Translations under genes and position numbers: made by a program | Source of the DNA: Flexilinea flocculi | GTDB lineage: Bacteria; Chloroflexota; Anaerolineae; Anaerolineales; Anaerolineaceae | Direction of reading: 5' to 3' | Assembly (NCBI RefSeq): GCF_001192795.1 | Contig: NZ_DF968181.1 | Location: forward strand, 1,540,974-1,604,973 | Length of the DNA stretch: 64,000 nucleotides | Part shown: positions 34,652-45,173 of the stretch, piece after piece | Layout of the letters: each line of letters starts with the position of its first letter | How positions within the stretch are numbered: position 1 is the first letter of the stretch | The notes under the pieces: model-generated | What the model saw: only the letters and a program-made list of their open reading frames with translations | Databases searched by the model: none | What the model was told of the DNA's origin: nothing

Positions 34652-36061
34652 ATGACTCAAACATATACTTATCATGAAATTTTCGATGCAATGCGGAAAG
34701 TTGTACCAGCAAGTGTGCAAATCTACCTGGTCGGTGGTGCAGTCCGCGATATTCTGCAAAATAAAAAGATCAAGGATTTTGATTTTGTTGCAGAGGGTCT
34801 GGTTCGTCCGATTGGGAAAAAGTTAGCTCGAGAATTGAATGGTAAGTATTATGTGATGGATGATGAAAGAAATATCGTTCGAGTAATTCTCAATCATGAT
34901 TCTAATGATTGTTACTGTATTGATATAGCACAGTTCACTGGTCCCAATTTAAATGAAGATTTATTATCCAGGGATTTCACAATTAATGCAATCGCAATCG
35001 ATTTTATGCAAAAAAATATCGTTGTCGATCCGTTAATGGGAGCTGCTGATTTGCAGAAAAAAAGATTGAGAATGTGTAGTATTGACAGCCTTGAAAAAGA
35101 TCCACTGCGGGCAATGAGAGCCATTCGCATGGCGCTGGAGTACTCTCTAACCATGGATGCTGAGTTAATTGCTGCAATCAAGGGAGTAGTACCTTTGTTC
35201 CCTTCCTGTTCCATGGAGAGATATCGCGATGAGTTTTTTAAGATTTTAGCTTTAGAAAAAACTTCTTCAGCAATTCAATTGTTGGAAAAATTCGGATTTT
35301 TATCTTTTATGTTTCAAACCAACCTTGATGATGAAATACAACCCTTGCTTAGTTTTTCAAGGTCAATCGATCATTTATTAAATATCCTTACAAAAACGTT
35401 CAATGAAGAAGAATCATCCAACTTATTTTCAGGATTAACCGTTTTAAAAATTGGCAAATTTCGAGAACAATTGAAAGAGTTTTTTGACGACTCAATCAGC
35501 ATGATTCACGACCATCGATCATTATTGCTATTTACTTTGATTGCGTCAAGCTATCATATTGATTCCCATGAAAAACGAGCTGACGTAATAAAAAAAAGAG
35601 CGAAAACCATCATACTCAGTGCTGATGAAATTAAATATTCATCCTCAGTATATGCAGCATGGCAGCAACTAAAAAGCGATGAATTGGATCAGGAATTATC
35701 TGATACGCAGCTTTATCGATATTATCGCAAATTTGCAAGTTATGGAATTGACGGTCTTTTTCTTTATCTTGCTGATTCTTTTTGTTCCAACAATTCACAA
35801 ACAGACATCAATCACTGGACAAAGATTTTAGAGCGATGTGTAAAATATCTTGATGCCTGGTTCAATCGGTTCTTTGAAATTGTAAAACCTGAAAAGTTAA
35901 TCAGCGGAAATCAACTCAGTGAGGTACTAAATATTCCGTCTGGTCCAAAAATCGGAATGATTAAAGAAGCGATTACTGAAGCCCAGATCGAAAAGAAAAT
36001 TTCAACTTATGAAGAAGCGATTGTTTTCGCAAAAAAGATTCTTCTCGAACCAAACGAATAA
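34652..36061 (+). CDS. CCA-adding tRNA nucleotidyltransferase/poly(A) polymerase family
   Basis: 469 aa. The class-II nucleotidyltransferase head has YLVGGAVRDILQNKKIKDFDFV with the catalytic Asp pair, and LSRDFTINAIAID; the neck contains DPLRAMRAIRMALEYSL. The helical C-terminal body is long and divergent. The tRNA-Gly gene in this window lacks encoded CCA, consistent with a need for the enzyme, but an A-only activity cannot be excluded by eye. It starts two bases after hpt. Confidence 0.9.
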   Translation: MTQTYTYHEIFDAMRKVVPASVQIYLVGGAVRDILQNKKIKDFDFVAEGLVRPIGKKLARELNGKYYVMDDERNIVRVILNHDSNDCYCIDIAQFTGPNLNEDLLSRDFTINAIAIDFMQKNIVVDPLMGAADLQKKRLRMCSIDSLEKDPLRAMRAIRMALEYSLTMDAELIAAIKGVVPLFPSCSMERYRDEFFKILALEKTSSAIQLLEKFGFLSFMFQTNLDDEIQPLLSFSRSIDHLLNILTKTFNEEESSNLFSGLTVLKIGKFREQLKEFFDDSISMIHDHRSLLLFTLIASSYHIDSHEKRADVIKKRAKTIILSADEIKYSSSVYAAWQQLKSDELDQELSDTQLYRYYRKFASYGIDGLFLYLADSFCSNNSQTDINHWTKILERCVKYLDAWFNRFFEIVKPEKLISGNQLSEVLNIPSGPKIGMIKEAITEAQIEKKISTYEEAIVFAKKILLEPNE

Positions 36062-36062
36062 A

Positions 36063-36108
36063 TTGTTGATATGATGGGTATACGCATCGCATGAAGTCAT
36101 AACAACAA
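36063..36108. repeat. Dispersed palindromic element, downstream of cca
   Basis: Arms TTGTTGATATGA (36063-36074) and TCATAACAACAA (36097-36108) match at 11 of 12 positions. A right outer arm follows (TTTTTGTATTCGAAACATTG, to about 36138). Confidence 0.55.
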
Positions 36109-36248
36109 GAATTTTTCCTTTTTGTATTCGAAACATTGTGCCAAAAAACTCACCAATGAAATTATTTCAAATATTTGGTAAACTGATAAAAAAAACGAAA
36201 TTATTGGTTTAATCAAAGCGAGAATATATCAATTTTTCATGATTTTTC

Positions 36249-36437
36249 ATGAGACAACCTGTTTATAAAATATTCTGTCATTATTGTGAGAGGAAGATAT
36301 TGCAATACGATAGAGAAAGAGATTATTTTTTCAAAAAAGTACTTTTTTTTGTGTGTCGATTACTGGGACATAAGCCGTATATGATAAAATCTGTTCCAGT
36401 TCAAACTTCTCAGCATTTTCGGGAATATGTTGAATAA
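36249..36437 (+). CDS. Doubtful 62-aa basic protein
   Basis: An open frame in the gap between cca and ppdK. The product is basic with a CHYC pair and a CRLLGHKPY segment, with no recognisable domain and no Shine-Dalgarno sequence. The gap of 406 bases otherwise holds only a dispersed-element copy at its left end and the ppdK leader. It may be a chance frame. Confidence 0.25.
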   Translation: MRQPVYKIFCHYCERKILQYDRERDYFFKKVLFFVCRLLGHKPYMIKSVPVQTSQHFREYVE

Positions 36438-36467
36438 AGTTCTATTGGGAGGAAAAAAAGAAAACCA

Positions 36468-39209
36468 ATGACAGAAAAAAAATGGGTTTATTTGTTCAGC
36501 GAAGTAAATCAAGCTGAAGCATACGTAGGCGGAGATTGGGATAAGGTTCGTGGGTTATTAGGAGGAAAAGGTGCAAATCTTGCCGACATGAGCAGAATTG
36601 GTGTGCCTGTACCTCCGGGATTCACAGTTACAACAGAAGCTTGCAATGAATATTCTGCGAATGGCAAATTTCCTGATGGAATGTGGGATCAGATGCTGGC
36701 CGGACTTTCAGAGGTCGAAAAGGAAGCTGGAAAAAAATTCGGAGATTCGAAAAATCCTCTTTTAGTTTCTTGCCGTTCCGGTGCAAAATTCTCTATGCCG
36801 GGAATGATGGACACCGTCTTAAATATTGGCTTAAATGATGAAACAGCAAAAGGTATGGTTGAACTGACTGGAAATGAACGCTTTGTATATGATTCATATC
36901 GGCGTTTAATCCAGATGTTTGGTTCAGTCGTTTTGGAAATTCCCGATGAAGCATTTGAAAATCCAATGGATTCATTTAAAGAATCGAAAGGATACAAACT
37001 TGACACTGAGATGACAGCATCTGATTTAAAAGAATTGACAAAAATATTTAAAGATGTTGTTAAATCAGAGAAAGGTTTTGATTTTCCACAGGACCCTCTT
37101 GAACAAATGAGACTTGCAACGCAGGCAGTATTTCGTTCCTGGAATGGAAAACGTGCAGTGGATTACCGCAGAGCAGAAAGAATTCCTGACAATTTGGGGA
37201 CAGCAGTAAATATTGTTACGATGGTATTTGGAAACATGGGTGATGATTCAGGGACTGGCGTTGCATTTACTCGAAACCCGGTCGATGGAACCAATAAAAT
37301 GTTCGGTGAATATCTTCTGAATGCTCAAGGCGAAGATGTTGTGGCTGGAATTCGTAACACCAACAAAATCGAGTCTCTTGAAAAAGTGATGCCGGATGTC
37401 TATAAACAATTTATGGATATCACGCATAAGCTTGAAAAACATTATCGAGATATGCAAGATGTTGAATTTACTATCGAACATGGCAAACTCTGGATGCTTC
37501 AAACGCGCAGCGGAAAACGAACTGCTCGATCCGCGGTCGCCATTGCGGTTCAGATGGTAAATGAAGGGCTTATCAACAAAGAGACTGCTCTGCAAAGAGT
37601 TACCACAAAACAGGTTGATGCATTGCTTCATCCTCAATTTGATCCTAATAAAATCAAGAAAATTGAAGCTTTCGCTTCTGGTGTGAATGCTTCTCCTGGC
37701 GCTGCAGTTGGAAGAATTTATTTTGACGCAGATAAAGTCGTTGAGATGAAAGAGAAAGAAAATCAGGACTGCATCATGGTTCGACCATTTACGAAACCAG
37801 ATGACGTTCATGGAATGCTTTCCGCAAAAGGAATCTTAACTTCTGAAGGTGGCGCAACTTCACATGCAGCCGTTGTTGCAAGACAATTTGGCGTTCCTTG
37901 TGTCGTCGGTGCCTCTGCTATAAAAATCGATTTGGATAAAAGAGTTTTGACTTGCGGTGATTTGACGCTGCATGAAGGCGATTGGATTTCGGTAGACGGA
38001 AATACTGGAAAAGCATATGTCGGTAAAATCGATGTTGTTGTTCCGGATTTAGAAGAAATGAAAGATCTGACCACTTTGCTTTCTTGGGCGGATGAAATCT
38101 CTGATATCGAAGTCTGGGCAAATGCCGATTATCCACGTGATGCACGCAGAGCCCGTTCATTTGGAGCCAAAGGTATTGGTCTTTGCAGAACCGAGCATAT
38201 GTTCTTTGAAGTTGAAAGACTTCCAATTGTTCAGAAGATGATTTTAGCAAAAAATTCTGAAGATCGGACTGCAGCATTAAACGAATTGCTCCCTCATCAA
38301 CGATCTGATTTTGACGGCTTATTCGAAGCCATGACGGGATATCCAGTTATTATTCGTCTGATCGATCCGCCGCTCCATGAATTTTTACCCAATGCGGAAG
38401 ATTTAAAAGAACAGATTATCACCAAAAGAATCGAAAAAATTTCCGATTATGTCAACGGCAAGGCAATCGATAAAGAGCTGGTTAATCTGGAAAAAATGTT
38501 AAAAGAAGTAGAACTTCGACACGAATCAAATCCGATGATGGGTCTTCGCGGTGTCCGTCTCAGTATTGTTATGCCTGAGATCGTTGAAATGCAGGTTCGG
38601 GCTATTTTCGAAGCTGCATGTGATGTGAAACTGCGGGGATTTGAGCCGAGACCTGAGATTATGATTCCGTTGACCGGCCATGTAAATGAACTGAAACGAA
38701 TTCAACCACGGTTAATTGAAATCGCTAAGCAAGTGATGGCAGAGAAAAAAGTTGAGGTGGAATATCTTTTCGGAACAATGATTGAAATTCCACGTGCTGC
38801 CGTTACTGCAGGTGAAATTGCAGAAGTTGCTGAATTTTTCTCTTTCGGAACAAATGATTTGACGCAAATGACCTTTGGTTATAGCCGTGATGATGCAGAA
38901 CGTTCTTTCCTGGTTAAATACGTTGAAGAGGGTATTCTTCCTGAAAATCCATTCCAGGTAATTGACCGCAATGGCGTCGGTAAATTGATGCAAATCGCAA
39001 TTCAAGATGGCCGAGCCTCTCGCCCTGACCTTAAAGTCGGAATTTGCGGTGAACATGGTGGGGATCCAAAATCTATTGAATGGTGCCATATCATTGGAAA
39101 TGATTATGTGAGCTGTTCACCGTTCCGTGTACCTGTTGCACGTTTAGCTGCAGCTCAGGCAAAATTGGACTTCCCGAATCCGGAAGCACGGAAAAATATC
39201 AAGAAATAA
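36468..39209 (+). CDS. ppdK: Pyruvate, phosphate dikinase
   Basis: 913 aa, slightly longer than the usual 870-890. It interconverts pyruvate + ATP + Pi and PEP + AMP + PPi, a common route in fermentative anaerobes. The N-terminal ATP-grasp has GGKGANLADMSRIGVPVPPGFT. The swivelling phosphohistidine domain has His466 in EGGATSHAAVVAR. The C-terminal PEP barrel has GLCRTEHMF, SFGTNDLTQMTFGYSRDD and the active-site Cys in ICGEHGGDP. GGGAGG lies upstream of the ATG with long spacing. A strong terminator follows. Confidence 0.97.
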   Translation: MTEKKWVYLFSEVNQAEAYVGGDWDKVRGLLGGKGANLADMSRIGVPVPPGFTVTTEACNEYSANGKFPDGMWDQMLAGLSEVEKEAGKKFGDSKNPLLVSCRSGAKFSMPGMMDTVLNIGLNDETAKGMVELTGNERFVYDSYRRLIQMFGSVVLEIPDEAFENPMDSFKESKGYKLDTEMTASDLKELTKIFKDVVKSEKGFDFPQDPLEQMRLATQAVFRSWNGKRAVDYRRAERIPDNLGTAVNIVTMVFGNMGDDSGTGVAFTRNPVDGTNKMFGEYLLNAQGEDVVAGIRNTNKIESLEKVMPDVYKQFMDITHKLEKHYRDMQDVEFTIEHGKLWMLQTRSGKRTARSAVAIAVQMVNEGLINKETALQRVTTKQVDALLHPQFDPNKIKKIEAFASGVNASPGAAVGRIYFDADKVVEMKEKENQDCIMVRPFTKPDDVHGMLSAKGILTSEGGATSHAAVVARQFGVPCVVGASAIKIDLDKRVLTCGDLTLHEGDWISVDGNTGKAYVGKIDVVVPDLEEMKDLTTLLSWADEISDIEVWANADYPRDARRARSFGAKGIGLCRTEHMFFEVERLPIVQKMILAKNSEDRTAALNELLPHQRSDFDGLFEAMTGYPVIIRLIDPPLHEFLPNAEDLKEQIITKRIEKISDYVNGKAIDKELVNLEKMLKEVELRHESNPMMGLRGVRLSIVMPEIVEMQVRAIFEAACDVKLRGFEPRPEIMIPLTGHVNELKRIQPRLIEIAKQVMAEKKVEVEYLFGTMIEIPRAAVTAGEIAEVAEFFSFGTNDLTQMTFGYSRDDAERSFLVKYVEEGILPENPFQVIDRNGVGKLMQIAIQDGRASRPDLKVGICGEHGGDPKSIEWCHIIGNDYVSCSPFRVPVARLAAAQAKLDFPNPEARKNIKK

Positions 39210-39226
39210 ATTTATACAGGATCAAA

Positions 39227-39260
39227 AAAAGAACCGTTATTATGAAATAACGGTTCTTTT
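39227..39260. terminator. Bidirectional terminator after ppdK
   Basis: Perfect 15-base arms (39227-39241 and 39246-39260), AAAAGAACCGTTATT and its complement, with an ATGA loop and T-run. It lies between convergent ppdK and the lytic transglycosylase gene. Confidence 0.9.
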
Positions 39261-39447
39261 CAATTAAGTCTGAAATTCGTCAGTTATGCGTAATGAAAGA
39301 CTTGCTATTCAAATGGAGTGGAAAAAAATTTCGTTATTGTGATTTGTCCACAATTCATACCTATTCAACGCAACAACCTTTTCTCCTACGTAAATTTCGA
39401 ATCGTTGGATCTTTTTTAAGAAATAAAAGGTTGTCTCATAGGATTCT

Positions 39448-41862
39448 TTATCCGGTATATAATCGCTCATACATTTTTGAAAATTCATAAACATGCTCAA
39501 TATAGTTTCGTGTTTCTTCAAACCGTATGACCTCATAAAACAAGTCCGGATCATCATTTGCAAGTTTAATCCATTGAGCCGTATTGCCAGGACCGGCATT
39601 ATACGCGGCAAGCATGTAGAAATAACTGCCGCCATGATAAGAAAATTGTCTCTCCAGATAGTAGCCGGAAAAATTGATTGCTACTAAAGCTCTTTGCAGA
39701 TCTGAATCTGTATAATCTGGCGGCCAATGTAGATTTTTGGAGATTTCCAATCCAGTTGAAGGCATAATTTGCATCAAGCCAATGGCTCCTGCAGAAGAGG
39801 AGATCCAAGGATCATACATGCTTTCCTGTCTCATTAACCCGTAAAGAATGAAAGGATGAATTTTATAGGTTTCATAAGTATCGTTGATAATTTCGGGATA
39901 AAGAATGCAATAACGAATATGGTTAAAATAATTTGGAGCAGAAAGAGTTCTTACATCTTCAATTAATCCGGCGGCTGTCAATATTTGTCTGCTTGTGAAA
40001 ACAGCAGGCCGCCATGCGCCCAGATCTACCAACCGATTTAATAATCGATAGGAATTTACAGGATCATCCACATATTCCAGCCGAATTTGATCAAACTGGT
40101 TTATAGCTTCTTGATACTGGCCAAGATTCCAAAGTTCATTTGCAGCTTTATAGGTGGAATTCAGGAGTAATTCATCCGGTTGATCCAGGACGATATCAGA
40201 AGAGAGATTGAATGTGAGCCGCATCCATTGGTCTGCAATCTGTCGTTCCTGCCTTAAATTAACTTCAAGATGACTTAATTGCGAAAACTCAAAAGGTGCC
40301 TTATTGGAAAGAATATCTGATGCTCTTTCACTATAAAAATCAGAGGGATCGTCTTCAGCAGCGAGATGAAAATATCGATCCGCAGCATCCTTTTCTCCTT
40401 TTTCAGCGTAGACTTTTGCAATCCAGAAGTGAGCACGAGCCAATTCTTCTGGTTCTGTACTGAGCAATAAAAGCCGATTTAATGTAGCTAAAGCTGAATC
40501 ATAGCTCTTTATCCGAAAACGAGAAAGTCCTGAAAGAAATAATGCATAACTGCTTTTTTCGTACAACGGGTATTCATCGATCAAACGTTCCCATTGCTTT
40601 GCTGCATCAGAAAGATGATTTCCTCTTTCAAGAATTCGTCCTGCTTCAAAAATAAAGTTCGCAGCATCAGGCTGATCCGGATGTTTCGATGCATATTGAA
40701 TCAGTGTTTGTGCGGCTTGATCATATCGTTTCAGTTCTGTCCATTGGATGTATGCTTTTTCATCCCACGCAGAAACATAGAAACGATTGTTCGGATACTC
40801 ATCAATGATTTTTTGAAATGAAGTGATCGCTGCTTCATATTCTGCCATATACATCTGACAAAGACCGATGTAATAATAAGCAGAACCATCATGATTCGGT
40901 TCTGCAGCTATATACCTGTAGAATGATTCAGAAGCGAGTGCATATTGCTGCATATAATAATTGACCAATCCACGCTGGAATTCATTAACCGGCTGATTAT
41001 TTTCAAGCAATATTAAGAGGGATGCATAACTGTCATAATACCGCGGATATTGATTTACGGCTTCCTGAAACTGAGAATAGGCTTGTTCTTTTGATCCAAT
41101 TTGCAGATATGCTTTTCCCATGCGATAACAAATACTAGCTTTTTGTTGGTCACTTGCCGATGATGAAAGGATCTCAAGCCAAACTTTAAAGGCTTCTGAA
41201 TACAATTCCTGCGCATAATATGTATCTGCTAATTTTATTTTGACACTGTTGTTCGTTTTTAATGTTAATGCTGATAGATATTGTTCTGCTGCTTTCGAAT
41301 ACTCTTCCAATGCATAGAATGCATCACCCTGCCTTTCTAATACATCAAAGATCAGGGATGTATCCGGACTGATCTCAAGAAATTTTCGAAGCGCATCCAA
41401 TTCATCAAGCCATTGTCCTGATGCTTGATAACATTCTGCTTTTTGGTACCATAGCCTCGACTGGTTTTCGTTTCCAGATATTTCCTTTAAACCTTCAGTG
41501 AGAATTGATTGACATTGATCAAATTTTCCTCGAAGAAAGGCAATACGGGATTCGCCAAAAATTGAGGCTGCTACATATTCTTCCCGAGGATTTTGAGAAC
41601 GAATTTTTTCATATTCAGACCATGCTCTATCATAATCTCCAGCAAGCATAAATTCTTCAGCTGATTGAATTCGAAATTCCGGAAGTGGTGTCGGGATGGG
41701 GGTTGCTGTTTGCGTCGGTTCAGGTGTCCAAGTCGCAGTAGGGGGAACAGGCGTTTGTGTAAAAAAGAAACCCAGAATGAGCTGGTTCCGTTTTGAGTCA
41801 CAACCGCAAAGAAGTAAACCGATGAAACAGAGAGTGAAAATAGTTGCTATTTTAAATTTCAT
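39448..41862 (-). CDS. Lipoprotein lytic transglycosylase with TPR region
   Basis: 804 aa. A lipoprotein signal peptide ends in LLLCGC (lipidated Cys21). A Pro/Thr-rich linker covers about residues 35-62 (TQTPVPPTATWTPEPTQT). TPR-like repeats occupy about 65-600, for example YYIGLCQMYMAEYEAAITSF. The C-terminal SLT domain has the catalytic Glu680 in GLMRQESMYDP, then AGAIGLMQIMPSTG and AAYNAGPGN. It cleaves the glycan strand of peptidoglycan outside the membrane, like Slt70 but membrane-anchored. Such Pro/Thr linkers are common in Anaerolineae. The start shows a GATAAT box within about 10 bases and no Shine-Dalgarno. Confidence 0.93.
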   Translation of the reverse strand: MKFKIATIFTLCFIGLLLCGCDSKRNQLILGFFFTQTPVPPTATWTPEPTQTATPIPTPLPEFRIQSAEEFMLAGDYDRAWSEYEKIRSQNPREEYVAASIFGESRIAFLRGKFDQCQSILTEGLKEISGNENQSRLWYQKAECYQASGQWLDELDALRKFLEISPDTSLIFDVLERQGDAFYALEEYSKAAEQYLSALTLKTNNSVKIKLADTYYAQELYSEAFKVWLEILSSSASDQQKASICYRMGKAYLQIGSKEQAYSQFQEAVNQYPRYYDSYASLLILLENNQPVNEFQRGLVNYYMQQYALASESFYRYIAAEPNHDGSAYYYIGLCQMYMAEYEAAITSFQKIIDEYPNNRFYVSAWDEKAYIQWTELKRYDQAAQTLIQYASKHPDQPDAANFIFEAGRILERGNHLSDAAKQWERLIDEYPLYEKSSYALFLSGLSRFRIKSYDSALATLNRLLLLSTEPEELARAHFWIAKVYAEKGEKDAADRYFHLAAEDDPSDFYSERASDILSNKAPFEFSQLSHLEVNLRQERQIADQWMRLTFNLSSDIVLDQPDELLLNSTYKAANELWNLGQYQEAINQFDQIRLEYVDDPVNSYRLLNRLVDLGAWRPAVFTSRQILTAAGLIEDVRTLSAPNYFNHIRYCILYPEIINDTYETYKIHPFILYGLMRQESMYDPWISSSAGAIGLMQIMPSTGLEISKNLHWPPDYTDSDLQRALVAINFSGYYLERQFSYHGGSYFYMLAAYNAGPGNTAQWIKLANDDPDLFYEVIRFEETRNYIEHVYEFSKMYERLYTG

Positions 41863-42156
41863 GATTGATTTATTATCTTAATTCTTTGTTTCCATTTATG
41901 TTTCCATCAATTATTTGAAATATATTGAAACGGTCACATCTTAACATTGATATCTACTTCTCATAAGTTTACCTTGATTCGGTAATTCGAGAAATACTTT
42001 CTACAGTAGTTCAAGCCATAGGAAAGATTATTTAATGTTCAATTCTTTTTTATTCTCTGCAAATAAAGTAATTGAGAACATTGATACACTCCCAAATTTG
42101 AATTGCTGTTTAATGGTGTTCTCAATGCTATAATCAAAAGAAATTAGGAAATTACC

Positions 42157-43812
42157 TTGAGAAAAACTGTCAAAACCAACTATTATATTGGATCGCTATT
42201 TTTTGTAATCCCTCTGATTTTTTTTATTGAACTCTATTTTTTCCCGTTATTTTCGATTTTTAAGAATGCGTTTCAATTTTTATCCAGAGAATTATCCATT
42301 AACTGGCAAAATATAGGAAATGTTTTTTGGTTCACGTTATGGCAGGCAATTGTTTCGACATTATTGACATTACTCGCTGGATTTCCTGCTGCATGGATTT
42401 TTTCACGGTTTACTTTCCCCGGAAAAAAGATACTCAATGCGCTATTCACTATCCCTTTTATTCTTCCGACTGTTGTGACCGCCTCTGCATTCAATGCGCT
42501 GTTAGGTCCGAGGGGATTTATCAATATGGTCTGGATGTCAATGACCGGTTCAACCAAACCGGCGGTTCAATTGATGAATACAATCTGGATCATTCTTCTT
42601 GCGCATGTTTTCTATAACACATCTGTAGTGATTCGTGTCATTGGGAATTCGTGGTCACAAATTGATGCAAGACTTGAAGATGCAGCAAAAACTTTAGGCG
42701 CGTCACCATTACAAGTCTTTTTTCGGGTCGTATTCCCGCAACTGAAACCGGCTATTTTATCAGCATGTCTGTTGATTTTTTTATTTGATTTTACCAGCTA
42801 CGGGGTCGTTTTTTTATTGGGAGGGCCAAAATTTCGAACGATCGAAGTCGAAATTTATTATCAGGCGCTTCAAATGTTGAATCTTCCGCTATCAGGTATT
42901 CTCTCGATTTTACAGATCGTAATTACGATCGCGGTGACACTCATTGATAAGCGGCTTTCCCAAATTATTCTTATTAACCGTGCGCCAAGAATCTCCGGTG
43001 AAAATATGCGAAAACCGGAATTAGGGTTGGAAAGAATATTAATCTTTCTAATTCTTTTCTTTCAGATTATTTTTTTGTTATCCCCCATATTAGCGCTTTT
43101 TTTCCGATCTTTGTATATCTTTCCATCAGAAAGCAGCCGTACTGCTTTATCACCGGGATGGACATCGATTTATTATCAACAGCTTTTTATTAATGAAAGA
43201 AATTCAATCTTTTTTGTACCGCCAATAAAAGCAATCCTTAATTCTTTGAGTATAGCGGTTGCCGCATCTGGAATTTCTTTGATCATTTCTTTATTCATCG
43301 TTGTCGGAGAAAATCGCTATCCGTGGACAGGGAAACTAGAATCGGTTTTTATGATACCAATCGGTACTTCAGCAGTAACGCTTGGATTAGGATATTTATT
43401 GTATTTTGGCCGTGATATACAAAAAGCCTGGTTGATACCCTTCGCTCACAGCCTTATAGCTTTGCCATTTGTCATACGATCGATCAAACCTGCAATATTT
43501 AATATTCCAAATTCTTTGAGACAATCAGCCGCGATTCTAGGCGCGTCGCCAATTCAAGTTTTCTTAAAAATTGATTTCCCCATTATATTTCGAGAATTGA
43601 TTAATGGATTTATTTTTGCGTTCACCATTTCGCTTGGTGAATTTGGAGCAACATCTTTCATAACACGTCCGGACAGACCAACAATCCCTATTGCAATCTA
43701 TCGATTTTTAGGTCAACCCGGGTTAATGAATTATGGGCAAGCCATGGCAATGGCTTCAATATTGATGACTTTCTGTCTGATCATGATTGCAGTTGTCGAT
43801 CAAAAAGAATAA
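42157..43812 (+). CDS. ABC transporter permease with two fused domains (ThiP/FbpB type)
   Basis: 551 aa with about 12 membrane helices in two homologous halves. Each half carries an EAA loop: EDAAKTLGASPLQVFFRVVFP near residue 178 and RQSAAILGASPIQVFLKIDFP near residue 460. Fused permeases of this kind import Fe(III) or thiamine. The start is a TTG with AGGA eight bases upstream; TATAAT lies about 25 bases before. The ATPase gene follows after 134 bases, but no periplasmic binding protein is encoded here. Confidence 0.9.
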   Translation: MRKTVKTNYYIGSLFFVIPLIFFIELYFFPLFSIFKNAFQFLSRELSINWQNIGNVFWFTLWQAIVSTLLTLLAGFPAAWIFSRFTFPGKKILNALFTIPFILPTVVTASAFNALLGPRGFINMVWMSMTGSTKPAVQLMNTIWIILLAHVFYNTSVVIRVIGNSWSQIDARLEDAAKTLGASPLQVFFRVVFPQLKPAILSACLLIFLFDFTSYGVVFLLGGPKFRTIEVEIYYQALQMLNLPLSGILSILQIVITIAVTLIDKRLSQIILINRAPRISGENMRKPELGLERILIFLILFFQIIFLLSPILALFFRSLYIFPSESSRTALSPGWTSIYYQQLFINERNSIFFVPPIKAILNSLSIAVAASGISLIISLFIVVGENRYPWTGKLESVFMIPIGTSAVTLGLGYLLYFGRDIQKAWLIPFAHSLIALPFVIRSIKPAIFNIPNSLRQSAAILGASPIQVFLKIDFPIIFRELINGFIFAFTISLGEFGATSFITRPDRPTIPIAIYRFLGQPGLMNYGQAMAMASILMTFCLIMIAVVDQKE

Positions 43813-43946
43813 ACAAAAATAGTGAAAAGGGAATCAGCTCGTTATTGTTGTTTTATCATGTTTCATACACAGAATTTATACCAACAACTCCACCTGATTT
43901 TTTCGATTTATAATCTGAGACGAAATGGAATCGATGGATCGGAAAA

Positions 43947-44987
43947 ATGCTTAAATTAACAAACGTTTATTATCAATATGATGAAAAGCCGCTGCTGAAT
44001 GGTATCAATCTTTCTGTAGGTGAGCATGAAGTCGTTGGTTTGCTTGGGCCGAGCGGAAGTGGTAAAAGCACAATATTGCGTATCATTGCCGGTCTGGTTA
44101 AGCCCCTCAGTGGCGAAATCCGATGGAATGATTTGAATTTATCAGAAGTTCCTGCTCATAAAAGAAATTTTGGCTTGATGTTTCAAGATTATGCACTGTT
44201 TCCACATCAGAATGTATATGAAAATATTGCATTCGGATTAAAAATGCAAAGATTACCAAAAGCAGCAATTCATAAAAGAGTGGAATTATGCTTGAAACAG
44301 GTCGGAATGTTATCTTTTGCTGATCGAAAAGTGACAGAATTATCCGGAGGAGAACAACAACGCGTAGCATTAGCCCGTGCGATTGCGCCACAACCAGGTT
44401 TGCTTATGCTGGATGAACCGTTAGGTGCACTGGATCACACATTGAGAATAACGCTGTTGGAGGAGTTGCGTAGTATTTTGGGAGAAAATGGCATACCGGC
44501 GATATATGTAACCCATGATCAAGAAGAAGCTTTTTTCCTCGCTGATAAAGTTGCATTATTAAATCAAGGAATCATCATCCAATTTGGTGAACCGGATAAA
44601 GTATATCGAAATCCGGAATCCTTGTGGACAGCTAATTTTTTCGGTTTAAATAATATTCTTGATGGAGAAGACACTGGTGAAGGCTCTGTTCGAATATTAT
44701 TCCCGCATGCCGAATACAATTTTACGCTTCCAACTCATATTCCATCAAAAAGAGGCCAGCTTGTGCATATTTTCTTCCAGGACGGTGTTATTAATCAGGA
44801 ACTTCACGAGGATATAAACTATCTCAACGGAACGGTGATTCAAAATATTTTTCGCGGTTACGAATATGAGTTGAAAATCCTGATTGAGGAAAAGGAAGAA
44901 TTTACTTTTCATAGTATTAAGTCTTTTCCTATTAACCAGAAGGTGAAAATCGGTTATCGGAATGAAAATCTTCATTTCTTTCTTTGA
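43947..44987 (+). CDS. ABC transporter ATPase (FbpC/PotA/ThiQ type)
   Basis: 346 aa. Walker A GPSGSGKST, signature LSGGEQQRVALARA, Walker B LLMLDEPLGALD and H-loop YVTHDQEEAFF are intact. A C-terminal TOBE-like region (about 235-346) is longer than in ThiQ, so iron or polyamine/anion uptake fits better than thiamine. It most likely powers the preceding fused permease. A degenerate repeat copy lies in the gap between the two genes. Confidence 0.9.
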   Translation: MLKLTNVYYQYDEKPLLNGINLSVGEHEVVGLLGPSGSGKSTILRIIAGLVKPLSGEIRWNDLNLSEVPAHKRNFGLMFQDYALFPHQNVYENIAFGLKMQRLPKAAIHKRVELCLKQVGMLSFADRKVTELSGGEQQRVALARAIAPQPGLLMLDEPLGALDHTLRITLLEELRSILGENGIPAIYVTHDQEEAFFLADKVALLNQGIIIQFGEPDKVYRNPESLWTANFFGLNNILDGEDTGEGSVRILFPHAEYNFTLPTHIPSKRGQLVHIFFQDGVINQELHEDINYLNGTVIQNIFRGYEYELKILIEEKEEFTFHSIKSFPINQKVKIGYRNENLHFFL

Positions 44988-45023
44988 AGGATTCAAGATG
45001 ACCAGTATCCAATCATCGAAAAT

Positions 45024-45133
45024 ATGAGAAAGATTATTTGTTGTAGTGATGATTTTTGCAGTAAAAGCTGTAAAACCTGAAATTGTTGCGATTTTGAATG
45101 AGAAAGATTATTTGTTGTAGTGATGATTTTTGC
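45024..45133. repeat. 36-base direct repeat, period 74 (partial copies of the dispersed element)
   Basis: An identical 36-base unit, beginning ATGAGAAAGATTATTTG and ending in GATGATTTTTGC, occurs at 45024-45059 and 45098-45133. The unit carries the left inner arm (TTGTTGTAGTGATG) of the dispersed palindrome without a matching right arm. This looks like a tandem duplication inside a decayed element. It lies just downstream of the ATPase gene and before the convergent DUF2085 gene. Confidence 0.75.
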
Positions 45134-45173
45134 TCTTCAGACAAAAGCATTACTCCAATTGGCTTTTCTCTCT

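Noticed and set aside
37248-37811. Minus-strand open frame of 187 codons
   Set aside because: Antisense to ppdK, which is complete and unmistakable; the product looks like no known family.
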